NCBI GenBank assembly: GCA_032251435.1
Contig: JAVVEH010000027.1
Span: 1-58,114 of the forward strand
From: JAVVEH01 sp032251435
GTDB taxonomy: Bacteria; Verrucomicrobiota; Lentisphaeria; Oligosphaerales; MVZH01
Length of the DNA stretch: 58,114 nucleotides
Direction of reading: 5' to 3'
The translations under genes and the position numbers were made by a program. This document shows, piece after piece, positions 16,696 through 24,352 of the stretch. How positions within the stretch are numbered: position 1 is the stretch's first letter; each line of letters opens with the position of its first letter. Below the pieces are notes generated by a model. That model had not been told where the DNA came from. It did not search any database and saw only the letters and a list, made by a program, of their open reading frames with translations.

Positions 16696-16985
16696 TTTTT
16701 CCCTTGATTTTTCCCAGTCATGAATTAGGTTCAATAAAAATTGAACTCCGCGTCTTTCACTCCGATTTTGTGCGTGATCCGCATAATTGACGGGGCGGAG
16801 CTTGCCTGAAAACAAAATTCACTGCCAAGACGCACAGAAAATAGGCACCGCTGCCTGTCCGCCTTAGGCGGAATTGCCGCTTATTAACCGCTTATTTGAA
16901 AAGAGACTCTAAAGCTTGTGTCATTAACCAACCGGCGTCGCTTGGAAATAGATCCGTTCCGACCAACCTGTAAAACACATCATGA

Positions 16986-17152
16986 AACCACTAATCTTCA
17001 CTAATTGAACACTAATTGAAGAAGAGTTTTTAAGGATACGTTCCCGGCCTGCCAACACACATCGCCTAATAACCGGTACGCCCGGATCAGCCAGTTCTTC
17101 ACAACCTGGTAACAAAAAAAGATTAGTGTGAAATGAGTGAAAATGAGTGGTT
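16986..17152. repeat. CACTAAT-family inverted element, copy E
   Basis: A 167-bp element with AACCACTAATCTTCACTAAT and the inverted arm ending AATGAGTGGTT. Spacer and 5' flank (GACCAACCTGTAAAACACAT) are nearly the same as around copy A at 11619, so a larger module was copied. Confidence 0.85.
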
Positions 17153-17175
17153 AAAAAAAGACAAAAAGACATCCC

Positions 17176-17378
17176 ACCACTAATCTTCACTAATTGAACA
17201 CTAATTAAAACAAGTTCCTAAAATATAAATTCCTAGCCAACCTGTCCCTTTTCCAAGTTTTTATACCCACTGATCAACCAGCACGTATCGCCTGAAAACC
17301 AGTAAACTTTAACCAGCCAGTAACCAACGCCCTAAAACAGTCTTAAGATTAGTGTAAAATTAGTGAAAATGAGTGGTT
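17176..17378. repeat. CACTAAT-family inverted element, copy F
   Basis: ACCACTAATCTTCACTAATT opens it and AGTGAAAATGAGTGGTT closes it (203 bp). It follows copy E directly (24 bp apart), a tandem head-to-tail arrangement. Confidence 0.8.
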
Positions 17379-17450
17379 GAAAATTCTTCTCTTCTTGGTG
17401 CTCTTGCGCCTTTCTGCCTGCGGCGGACAGGCAGCGGTGCCCATTATTCT

Positions 17451-17509
17451 AACGCCTTCAACGCCTTCAACGCCTTCAACGCCTTCCACGCCTTCAACGC
17501 CTTCAACGA
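17451..17509. repeat. CGCCTTCAA 9-nt tandem array upstream of wzm
   Basis: Six to seven 9-nt units with a few substitutions, ending 10 bp before the wzm ATG and open in that frame (it would encode repeated N-A-F). A reverse-complement array (GGCGTTGAA words) lies at the far right end of the window, about 58025. Confidence 0.9.
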
Positions 17510-17519
17510 TCTTCTCCCC

Positions 17520-18449
17520 ATGACCGATTCCTCTTCCAACTCTCAGGTTTCAGGTGTCAAGCCTCAGCCTTCCGTCAGCTCCCGCGAACACCTCCGCGTG
17601 ACCGTTTACACCCCGGACTCCGGGGTACGTCATCCGCTCGAACTGGTCAAGGGCATGCTGGCCGACACCTTCTGCCACCGCTCCCGCGACTTCGCCTGGC
17701 GGATGTTTGTCAAAAACACGGCGGCTCTCTACCGGCAGAGCGTGCTGGGTTACCTGTGGATCTTGATCCCCCCGATTTTAACCTCGCTGGTCTGGGTGTT
17801 TTTGAATCGCAGCAAGGTCGTCAGCGTCGCATCCACCGGTGATGCCCCCTACGCGCTCTACGTTCTGACCGGCAACCTCATTTGGCAGGGCGCCACGCTG
17901 GCGTTGGCCATGCCCATACGGACCGTCACCCAGGAAAAAGGCACCTTAACCAAAATCAACGTGCCCCGCGAGGCCTACCTGGTGGCCGGCTTTCTTCAAG
18001 CTTTGCTGAACGCCTGCATTCCCATGCTGTTACTGGTTCCCATCATGGTGTATTTCAAGGTCATGCCGGGGCTTTCTTTACTTACGGGAAGCGCTCTGTT
18101 TCTAGGCTCGGTCGCCTGCGCCTACACCGCCGGCATGCTGTTAACTCCCGTCGGGCTGTTATACAAAGACATTGGCAACGCCATTCCCATTGTCAGTCGG
18201 TTCTGGTTTTTCGTCACCCCGGTAGCCTTCGCGATTCCGGCGACCGGCTGGGCGCGGGCTGTTTTCGTCTGGAATCCGGCAACCGGCTTTTTAGAAACAA
18301 CCCGCAGCCTGCTGCTGGGGGGAGCGGTCAATCACGCCCTTTTGCCCTACGTGCTGGGCTACGGACTGCTGTCCATCGGCGTGCTTTTCTTCGGCCTGGT
18401 GCTCTACCGCTTGAGCATGCCCATCATCATCGAGCGCATGAGCTCGTGA
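17520..18449 (+). CDS. wzm: ABC transporter permease for surface polysaccharide export
   Basis: A 309-residue ABC-2 type permease, the membrane half of a Wzm/Wzt exporter that moves undecaprenyl-linked polysaccharide across the inner membrane. After a soluble, S/P-rich N-terminus of about 65 residues comes the typical amphipathic stretch (MFVKNTAALYRQSVLGYLW) and then about six hydrophobic segments. The ATG at 17520 is chosen because the 49 in-frame codons before it translate repeat DNA. No SD is obvious; the CGCCTTCAA array sits in its place. The ATPase partner (24353) is 5.9 kb away, separated by toxin-antitoxin-like genes and repeats; such pairs are normally adjacent. Confidence 0.9.
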   Translation: MTDSSSNSQVSGVKPQPSVSSREHLRVTVYTPDSGVRHPLELVKGMLADTFCHRSRDFAWRMFVKNTAALYRQSVLGYLWILIPPILTSLVWVFLNRSKVVSVASTGDAPYALYVLTGNLIWQGATLALAMPIRTVTQEKGTLTKINVPREAYLVAGFLQALLNACIPMLLLVPIMVYFKVMPGLSLLTGSALFLGSVACAYTAGMLLTPVGLLYKDIGNAIPIVSRFWFFVTPVAFAIPATGWARAVFVWNPATGFLETTRSLLLGGAVNHALLPYVLGYGLLSIGVLFFGLVLYRLSMPIIIERMSS

Positions 18450-18457
18450 AAGAAAAT

Positions 18458-18736
18458 GGCACCGCTTATCTTCGCTTATTGACCGCTTATTTGAAAAGAA
18501 ACTCTAAAGCTTGTGTCATTAACCAACCGGCATCGCTTGGAAATAGATACTTTCCGACCAACCTGTAAAACACATCATGAAACCACTAATTAACACTAAT
18601 TTGACACTGATAAAAGCAAGACATGTTACCATGATAGCTCAAAGATCGGACAACCCACGCCGCATGAATAATCCAGGTCAGCGGCCAACCCTTTAGCCTT
18701 GAACAATTAGTGTCCAATCAGTGTAGATAAGTGGTT
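18458..18736. repeat. GCTTATT half-module plus CACTAAT element, copy G
   Basis: GGCACCGCTTATCTTCGC at 18458 starts nine bases after wzm and is followed by a spacer shared with about 16915 and 11550. A CACTAAT element (18581-18736) ends AAGTGGTT. A further partial copy with ACACTCATTTT and AATTAGTGTT arms spans about 18752-18893. No gene is seen between 18450 and 18964. Confidence 0.75.
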
Positions 18737-18964
18737 AAAAAATTCCCCTTTTACACTCATTTTAAGATTTTTTTCGGGTGTGGGTCACTGGTTGGCCGAG
18801 GGGGTTATTGGTTTACAGGCGATGGCTGTTGGTTGTTCAAAGGCGTAAGCTTTAAGGCCTTTCTTTTAATTAGTGTTAAATAAGTGAAGATTTGCCGTTC
18901 CCGAGGGTCACTGCTGATCCAGTAGGTCAGCCTCTGCCTACGGCGGTGTGGTGAAAAAAATCTT

Positions 18965-19273
18965 ATGACTGACTCATCTTCCAAGATTAACCATCTTTCC
19001 CCGCACCTGTTTTGGGATGTGGATGCTAACACACTCGACTGGGAAAAACACGCCCCGTTTATTATCGGTCGGGTTCTGGATCTGGGAACCCTGGCCGACT
19101 GGCATTTACTCAAACAGCACTATGGCATTGACCGGATTGCGGAAACCGCCACCCGTTTACGATCACTAAACCAGCGGACAGCAGCTTTTGTTGCCACTGT
19201 GGCACATATCCCGCGGGAAAAATTTGCATGCTACACTACGAAACCATTGACCAGCCGACACTGGCCCTCCTGA
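18965..19273 (+). CDS. Small DUF6922-like protein paired with a nucleotidyltransferase
   Basis: 102 residues beginning MTDSSSKINHLSPHLFWDV. The N-terminal half resembles small proteins (DUF6922-like, from memory) that commonly precede AbiEii-type nucleotidyltransferases. It overlaps the next gene by 46 bp in another frame, typical of toxin-antitoxin pairs with coupled translation. I infer an antitoxin or regulator role from this arrangement only; no DNA-binding motif is evident. The last 25 or so residues are encoded in the overlap. Confidence 0.65.
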   Translation: MTDSSSKINHLSPHLFWDVDANTLDWEKHAPFIIGRVLDLGTLADWHLLKQHYGIDRIAETATRLRSLNQRTAAFVATVAHIPREKFACYTTKPLTSRHWPS

Positions 19274-19839
19274 AAAAACTACAGGCGGCTGCGGAGTTTG
19301 CCAGCTTGCGACTGGTTGGAGGAACGGCGCTGGCTTTGCAAATCGGACATCGCAAATCGGTTGACATTGACCTGTTTGGTCAACTCGACAGCGATGAGAT
19401 ACAAGTATCAGCCATCCTCAACACATGCGGCAAGGTCACGACACTGAGTAAAAGTCAAAATATTGGCGTTTATTTCATTGACGGAATAAAAGTTGATATC
19501 GTCAATTATCCGTACCCGTGGCTTAACGATGCAGTCAGTCAGGACGGTCTGCTTTTGGCCGGGAAGCAAGATATCGCCGCCATGAAGCTGGCGGCAATTA
19601 CCAATCGGGGGAGCAAAAAAGACTTTATCGACATCTATTTTCTATTCAAACAGTTCACTTTAAACGAGATGCTTGCCTTCTATCGTGAAAAATATCAGGA
19701 CGGAGCTGAATTTCTTGTGCTCAAAAGTTTGACATATTTCGACGATGCGGAAAATGAGCCTTTTCCCGTTATGCTGCAGCCGGTTGCTTGGGAGCAAGTA
19801 AAACAGATAATCACGGAAGCGGTTGAAAACTGCTGCTAA
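19228..19839 (+). CDS. AbiEii/AbiGii-type nucleotidyltransferase
   Basis: 203 residues of the nucleotidyltransferase superfamily found as the toxin of AbiE-like systems. The core motif is visible as LVGGTALALQIGHRKSVDID (about 29-48): the G-G-T helix turn, then the D-x-D metal-binding pair. A third acidic strand follows (KVDIVNY). The start overlaps the preceding small gene. Known relatives act in abortive infection or toxin-antitoxin pairs by transferring nucleotides to RNA; the function here is inferred. It is flanked on both sides by repeat elements. Confidence 0.8.
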   Translation: MLHYETIDQPTLALLKKLQAAAEFASLRLVGGTALALQIGHRKSVDIDLFGQLDSDEIQVSAILNTCGKVTTLSKSQNIGVYFIDGIKVDIVNYPYPWLNDAVSQDGLLLAGKQDIAAMKLAAITNRGSKKDFIDIYFLFKQFTLNEMLAFYREKYQDGAEFLVLKSLTYFDDAENEPFPVMLQPVAWEQVKQIITEAVENCC

Positions 19840-20595
19840 AAACGGTAGAACCGTAGAAATCGCAGAAGTGGTTCAGCCCCGGAGTGGGCGTCGTCATCAT
19901 AGCCCCGGGCGACTTTTACGCCTTCCACCACCCACAACCTACTATCTACGACTTGTTTTTTCGTGTGTTTCGTCCGCCAGCAGCAACTGCAACTAAGGCG
20001 GATGGATGTGTTTCGTGGTTAAAAAACCTCTTCTCTTTGTGCCCTCTTCTTAAATTAGCAAAATTAACCCAATTAGCGGTCAATCATCGTCCGCGAATTC
20101 AACCGCGAATTGGGCGAATTAAGCGAATTATTTTAAAGCAAAACAGAAAACCGGCGGTTAGTATCCTACTGTAGCGTAAACCCGACCCGTCTCGCCCCAG
20201 CAGCAATCCAGCCCCTTAACATAAGTAAGATAAGTGGTTTATAATCCCCCTCGCGGCAGCGATGACAACCGCAGTTGGAATTTTCATGGCCCCAAGCCAT
20301 GAAAAGTCCCACCGCTCTTCTTGGCATTCTCTTCTTCAATTAGCCAAATTAGCAAAATTAGCGGTTAATCATCGTCCGCGAATTATGCGAATTAAGCGAA
20401 TTAGAGTGTGAGTTTGTTGTGCAACCCAGAATGCCCGTGCAACGACAACCCCCGCGCGCCCAGCCAGCGCCCCCCTCGCGAAGCGATGACAACCGCAGTT
20501 GGAGTTTTAATGGCCCCAAGCCATGAAAAGTCCCACCGCTCTTCTTGGCATTCTCTTCTTCAATTAGCCAAATTTGTAAAATTAGCGGTTAATCC
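19840..20595. other. Gene-free gap of GCGAATT-family elements
   Basis: It contains TTTCGTG words (about 19960-20020), a GCGAATT junction (20044-20135), and copies of the 225-bp unit starting at 20246 and 20471. A frame at 19884-20174 mostly translates these arrays; I do not accept it. Confidence 0.7.
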
Positions 20596-21200
20596 ATGTC
20601 TGATTTACTTTACAAACAGGAAAGCTATGCGATTGTCGGTGCTGCAATGTCTGTCCACCGGGAACTTGGGCATGGTTTTCTGGAACCCGTGTATCAGGAA
20701 GCCCTTGAGATTGAGCTGAACCGTGCCGAAATCCCTTATGTCCGTGAAGCCGAGTTATCTATTCTATATCGTGGGCAACCACTTGCCAAAAAGTACTTCG
20801 CCGATTTCGTTTTCTATGACAAAATCATCCTAGAATTGAAAGCCGTATCCTCGCTGACTGGTGATCACGAAGCCCAGCTCTTCAATTATCTCAAAGCGAC
20901 TCAACTTCAGCTTGGGATGCTATTGAACTTCGGAGCGCCAAGCATCGAGTATAAACGCATCGCCTGCACAACTCATTTCAATCATTCATCGTCCGCGAAT
21001 TATGCGAATTAAACGAATTTAGAGTGTAACTTTTTTTACGCAGTCTCCCGCCAGGCAGCGTCCCCTTCGCAAAGCGATGACAACCGCAGTTGGAGTTTTC
21101 ATGGCCCCAAGCCATGAAAAATCCTACTATTTCTCTTTGTGCCCTCTTCTTCAATTAGCCCAATTAGCCAAATTCGCGGTTAATAACACTCTTATCGTCC
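20246..21200. repeat. About 225-bp tandem units of the GCGAATT family (copies a, b, c)
   Basis: Units begin near 20246, 20471 and 21062 with CCCCCTCGCGGCAGCGATGA or a variant. Each holds a 10-bp perfect stem around TTTTCATGGC...GCCATGAAAA (varied in some copies), then left-type words AATTAGC three times at 9-nt spacing ending AATTAGCGG, then right-type words CCGCGAATT/GCGAATT three times. Copy b is split at the junction by the GxxExxY gene at 20596. Copy c is partial. Copies d and e lie at 23827 and 24051. Confidence 0.9.
20596..21012 (+). CDS. GxxExxY-family protein 2 (PD-(D/E)XK-like)
   Basis: 138 residues with GFLEPVY at 27-33 and nuclease-like core residues D70 and ELK (80-82), the same layout as copies 1 and 3. 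The ATG follows directly after the arm ending TTAGCGGTTAATCC. The final residues (SSANYAN-stop) are encoded by the opposite arm (CGTCCGCGAATTATGCGAAT), so the gene ends within the repeat. Neighbouring 225-bp units show the same junction without any gene (20361-20380, 23941-23960, 24165-24184), so this is a filled site next to empty ones. Function unknown. Confidence 0.88.
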   Translation: MSDLLYKQESYAIVGAAMSVHRELGHGFLEPVYQEALEIELNRAEIPYVREAELSILYRGQPLAKKYFADFVFYDKIILELKAVSSLTGDHEAQLFNYLKATQLQLGMLLNFGAPSIEYKRIACTTHFNHSSSANYAN

Positions 21201-21218
21201 GCTCCACCCTTAAAAAAC

Positions 21219-21335
21219 ATGGCCCGTACACTCCTCGTTGACACCAACCGCGCCGCCGTGCCGATCTACGCCGACCTCGATGCGGAGTCCGCGAGGCGGA
21301 TCGCCGGGGTGGTTATTGGGAAAGTACGTTTATAA
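21219..21335 (+). pseudogene. Possible 5' remnant of an ATP-grasp-like gene
   Basis: ATG at 21219 gives MARTLLVDTNRAAVPIYADL and stops after 38 codons. The opening resembles N-termini of ATP-grasp/carbamoyl-phosphate-synthase-like proteins of polysaccharide loci ('VDTNRAxxPIY'). If so it is a truncated remnant cut off where the next toxin-antitoxin-like genes begin. Recognition rests on about 17 residues only. Confidence 0.3.
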
Positions 21336-21345
21336 AGGATGCATT

Positions 21346-21576
21346 GTGAAAACTCAGTCAATATCACCATCTTTAGTCGATGCCAATCGTGAATTTGCTG
21401 ACTTGGTGAAAACGGTTCGTCTGCGGGCGCTTTGGTTTATCGCCCCGCATGCGCGAATCGACATTGGCGCACCCGAAGCCGACCGCATTCTCCAAGCGAT
21501 CACGCAGTCCGGCGACCGTTCCGCATGGCTGCGAGCAAGAAAGTTGATGTCATGGCGCTCACAACACTGCAAGTAA
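21346..21576 (+). CDS. Small protein upstream of and overlapping an AbiEii-like gene
   Basis: 76 residues from a GTG with AAGGA six bases upstream (MKTQSISPSLVDANREFADL). It ends inside the next gene, which starts at 21525 or 21552 in another frame, so the two are translationally coupled like an antitoxin-toxin pair. It contains LVKTVRLRALWFIAPHARID; I do not recognise a domain. The antitoxin role is inferred only from position. Confidence 0.6.
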   Translation: MKTQSISPSLVDANREFADLVKTVRLRALWFIAPHARIDIGAPEADRILQAITQSGDRSAWLRARKLMSWRSQHCK

Positions 21577-22367
21577 ACATCCTTCGGCTACTGGCCGAAC
21601 GACGCAAGCGAACCGGCGAAAGCTATGTCGCCGGCGGAATTGCCCTCAACCAGGCTCTGCACGCCCCGCGCAGATCACAAGACATTGACTTTTTTCACGA
21701 CACCGACCAAGCCTTGCGGGAATCTTGGCATGCCGATCAGCTGGCCCTGAATGAGGAAGGCTATACCACCGAAGTCCTGCATGATACTCCCAGCTTCATC
21801 GAGGCAAGTGTCGCGGGCACAGAGGGCGAGGTCCTCATTCAGTGGGCGCGCGATAGCGCTTTCCGCTTTTTCCCGCTCATTGAAGATGAACTTCTTGGTT
21901 TGGCGCTTCATCCCTTCGATCTGGCGACCAACAAGGTTTTGGCCTTGGTCGGACGGATGGAACCGCGCGACTGGGTGGACATGGTTGGCTGCCACGGCGC
22001 CATCCAGCCGTTGGGGTATCTTGCCTGGTCAGCGTGCGGGAAAGATCCTGGATTTTCGCCGGAATTCATAATTGAATCTGCCAGCCGCCAGCATTATCCA
22101 CAAGCCGAGATCAATCTGCTGGCCTTTGACGGCCCCCCTCCGTCCGCCGCCCGGCTTGGTGCCGCTTGGAAGATCGCCGTAGCGGAGGCAAGGAGTGTGG
22201 TTCGGTTGCTCCCTCCGGAAACTGTTGGCCACTGCGTGATGGACACCCATGGCAATCTTTATTCAGGGGATGCCGAAGAGCTTGCCGCCGACCTCTCTCA
22301 AAGCAGGCTGAAATTTCATCCCGGCACCATTGGCGGCGTTTGGCCAATGCTAAAATCGTCGTCGTGA
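21525..22367 (+). CDS. AbiEii-like nucleotidyltransferase 2
   Basis: 280 residues if started at MAASKK (271 from the ATG at 21552). The nucleotidyltransferase core is seen as YVAGGIALNQAL followed by RSQDIDFF, i.e. the G-G turn and D-x-D pair near residues 39-60. The C-terminal half (from about 150) is long and includes 'DMVGCHGAIQPLGYLAW'; the family matches proteins annotated as nucleotidyltransferase AbiEii toxin family. The upstream overlapping small gene probably encodes its partner. This is a second, unrelated-in-sequence module of the same type as 18965-19839. Confidence 0.75.
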   Translation: MAASKKVDVMALTTLQVNILRLLAERRKRTGESYVAGGIALNQALHAPRRSQDIDFFHDTDQALRESWHADQLALNEEGYTTEVLHDTPSFIEASVAGTEGEVLIQWARDSAFRFFPLIEDELLGLALHPFDLATNKVLALVGRMEPRDWVDMVGCHGAIQPLGYLAWSACGKDPGFSPEFIIESASRQHYPQAEINLLAFDGPPPSAARLGAAWKIAVAEARSVVRLLPPETVGHCVMDTHGNLYSGDAEELAADLSQSRLKFHPGTIGGVWPMLKSSS

Positions 22368-22476
22368 ACTTAGCCCACATATTTAACAGAAACATCGAGA
22401 CCGCGAGGCGAATAGCCAAGATAGTTTTAAACCACAGATGAACACAGATTACCACAGATAAGGACAAGAGATTCCC

Positions 22477-22640
22477 ACCACTTATCTGCACTAATTGAAC
22501 ACTAATTGAAGAAGAGTTTTTAAGGATACATTCCCGATCAGTCAACACGCAATGTGGAAGCGCGAATACACCTCGAAGAGCCAGTACCCAAACCCTAGTA
22601 ACAAAAAAGATTAGTGTGAAATGAGTGAAGATTAGTGGTT
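22477..22640. repeat. CACTAAT-family inverted element, copy H
   Basis: ACCACTTATCTGCACTAATT to AGTGAAGATTAGTGGTT. Its right arm is 10 bp upstream of the ATG of the broken wzt copy. Confidence 0.8.
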
Positions 22641-22650
22641 AAAAAATCTT

Positions 22651-23179
22651 ATGTCTGATGTATTAGTCAAAGTTGACGGCGTTTCAAAAAAGTTCTGCAA
22701 ATCGCTGAAACGCTCCCTCTGGTACGGCCTCTGCGACATGGCGCACGAGGTTGTCCCTTGGGGACAGCCGAGGTCAGAGGTCAGAGATCAGAGATCAGAG
22801 CCTGTCAATCCGACTTCCGACCTCGGACTTCCGACCTCGGACTTCCGACCTCAGACCTCAGACCTCAGACCTCGGACCTCGGACCTCCGCCCTCCGCCCT
22901 CCGCCCTCGGACCCGCGGCTTCGCCGCGACGAATTCTGGGCCGTCAAGGACGCGTCCTTCGAGCTGAAGCGCGGGGAGTGCCTGGGGCTGATTGGCCACA
23001 ATGGGGCCGGGAAATCGACGTTGTTGAAAATGCTCAACGGTCTGATCAAGCCCGATCAGGGGCGCATTGAGATGCATGGGCGCATTGGGGCGTTGATTGA
23101 ATTGGGGGCTGGTTTCAACCCGATTCTGACCGGCCGGGAGAACATCTACAACAAGGGAGCCATTTTAGGCTTCACTTGA
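22651..23179 (+). pseudogene. Truncated, frameshifted copy of wzt
   Basis: It is nearly the same as the first 480 bp of the intact wzt at 24353, from the shared ATCTTATG to 'GFT'. Between codon 40 and the 'EFWAVKD' strand lies a heptamer array (22770-22915) 40 bp longer than in the intact copy, which puts the downstream Walker A region (IGHNGAGKSTLLKML) in another frame. The copy then ends after 'NKGAILGFT' at a stop, lacking signature motif, Walker B and the C-terminal domain. Loss of a single 7-nt unit would restore the internal frame but not the missing 3' end. It is probably non-functional. The repeated block could serve for recombination with the intact gene. Confidence 0.85.
22770..22915. 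repeat. Heptamer array in the broken wzt copy
   Basis: Left words AGGTCAG/AGATCAG (four units), a short loop CCTGTCAA, then right words CCGACTT, CCGACCT, CGGACTT, CAGACCT, CGGACCT and CCGCCCT (about 15 units). It is an inverted pair of 7-nt arrays without a cargo gene. Confidence 0.85.
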
Positions 23180-23255
23180 AGGGCGATAATCAGATTAAGT
23201 TCCTTGCCCTATTTAGTGAATAGATTATATTTCGGTCGAACATGGAGATTTAGCT

Positions 23256-23402
23256 ATGACCAAACAACAAGCAAAAAAAGAAGTTGCGGCAATCCGGCGG
23301 GTCGGCAAGGATGCCGCAAAAACCAAGGCCGGAGCCTTGGAATTTCTTGTTGCCGCCGGCATTTGCACCCGATCCGGAAAACTAGCCAAGCCTTACCGAT
23401 AG
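23256..23402 (+). CDS. 48-residue protein of unknown function
   Basis: MTKQQAKKEVAAIRRVGKDA... ending SGKLAKPYR, from an ATG 77 bp after the broken wzt. The C-terminal pattern 'FLVAAGICTRSGKLAKPYR' resembles short conserved hypotheticals seen near toxin-antitoxin genes. It is basic (K/R-rich) and helical in appearance. It lies 16 bp before a VapB-like gene and may belong to a different decayed module. Confidence 0.55.
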   Translation: MTKQQAKKEVAAIRRVGKDAAKTKAGALEFLVAAGICTRSGKLAKPYR

Positions 23403-23418
23403 GGGAGAGGAAAAGACC

Positions 23419-23655
23419 GTGAATGCTCTAAAACTTATTTATGACGATTTGCCGCCTGTAATTGAAATGCCGCGGGAGTATCAGCATCATTCCGTTCAGA
23501 TTGTCATTACACCGCTGACGGGTGTCACGTCTCCTGATGAAGAAGCCGTAAAAAAACCAGCACCCTGGCTGGCCCGCTTCGCCGGCAAATGGCAGGGAGA
23601 GTCTTTGGTGCGGGAGGATGAAGGCTGCTATGAAGTCAGGGATGAATTGCAGTGA
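23419..23655 (+). CDS. VapB-like antitoxin
   Basis: 78 residues from a GTG (GGAGAGGA upstream), or from ATG 23423 in another frame, which I reject. The protein opens MNALKLIYDDLPPVIEMP and ends with FAGKWQGESLVREDEGCYEV, a tail typical of antitoxins that precede PIN-domain VapC toxins. The stop overlaps a VapC fragment by two bases. With its toxin deleted it would be an orphan antitoxin. Confidence 0.6.
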   Translation: MNALKLIYDDLPPVIEMPREYQHHSVQIVITPLTGVTSPDEEAVKKPAPWLARFAGKWQGESLVREDEGCYEVRDELQ

Positions 23656-23767
23656 TGATCTGATGATTGCTGCAACAGCCTTGGCTCACCAAGCGGTGCT
23701 AGTCACGCACAATGTGCGGGAATTCTCCCGAGTAGATAGACTACTTGTCGAGGATTGGGAAACGTAA
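23654..23767 (+). pseudogene. C-terminal fragment of a VapC-type PIN toxin
   Basis: Only the last 37 codons of a PIN domain remain: DLMIAATALAHQAVLVTHNV, then FSRVDRLLVEDWET. This contains the conserved 'D-x-x-I-A-A-x-A' helix and 'T-x-N-x-x-x-F' strand of VapC. The first two-thirds, including two catalytic acidic residues, are absent, so it cannot be an active ribonuclease. Confidence 0.65.
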
Positions 23768-23826
23768 TCCCCCCATCCAATTGACACGCCTGCTTCAGCC
23801 CAAAGCAGATACCTGAAACAATCCAT

Positions 23827-24352
23827 CCCCCTCGCGGCAGCGATGACAACCGCAGTCGGACTTTTCATGGCCCAAGCCATGAAAAATCCCACTGCTCTTC
23901 TTTGTGTTCTCTTCTTCAATTAGCAAAATTAGCCAAATTAGCGGTCAATCATCGTCCGCGAATTATGCGAATTAAGCGAATTAGAGTGTGAGTTTGTTGT
24001 GCAACCCAGAATGCCCGTGCAACGACAACCCCCGCGCGCCCAGCCAGCGCCCCCCTCGCGGCAGCGATGACAACCGCAGTCGGAATTTTAATGGCCCAAG
24101 CCATGAAAAATCCCACTGCTCTTCTTTGTGTTCTCTTCTTCAATTAGCAAAATTAGCCAAATTAGCGGTCAATCATCGTCCGCGAATTATGCGAATTAAG
24201 CGAATTAGAGTGTGAGTTTGTTGTGCAACCCAGAATGCCCGTGCAACGACAACCCCCGCGCGCCCAGCTACCTCCCTCAAAGCAGCAACACGTTGCCCTC
24301 TGCCCGTCTTTAAAATTAGCCCAATTAGCAAAATTCGCGGTTTATCCATCTT
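23827..24352. repeat. About 225-bp tandem GCGAATT-family units (copies d and e), both empty
   Basis: Two units with period 224 start at 23827 and 24051. Each has the ATGGCCCAAGCCAT hairpin, AATTAGC words, the junction GCGGTCAATCATCGTCCGCG (23941 and 24165) and GCGAATT words. The last arm (AATTAGCAAAATTCGCGGTT, ending about 24342) runs almost into the wzt start. Frames in either direction here are repeat translations. Confidence 0.88.

Larger units (their letters stand above)
15921..17519. other. 1.6-kb gene-free gap built of repeat elements
   Basis: No convincing gene. It holds: 15921-16024, unrecognised sequence; a CCACAAAA/TTTTGTGG inverted pair (16025-16487); a lone CACTAAT left arm (16301-16330); a TTCACGC array (16505-16695); a GCTTATT half-module (about 16843-16915); two CACTAAT elements (16986-17152, 17176-17378); and a CGCCTTCAA array (17451-17509). 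Short frames here (for example 16432-16707) encode low-complexity F-H-A-S peptides and are array translations. Confidence 0.75.

Noticed and set aside
16432..16723. Two overlapping frames of about 90 codons
   Set aside because: They translate the TTCACGC array (F-H-A-F-H-A patterns) and have no independent support.
20408..20719. 103-codon frame, and reverse frames at 23686 and 23949
   Set aside because: All lie in the 225-bp units and repeat the same peptide in each copy.
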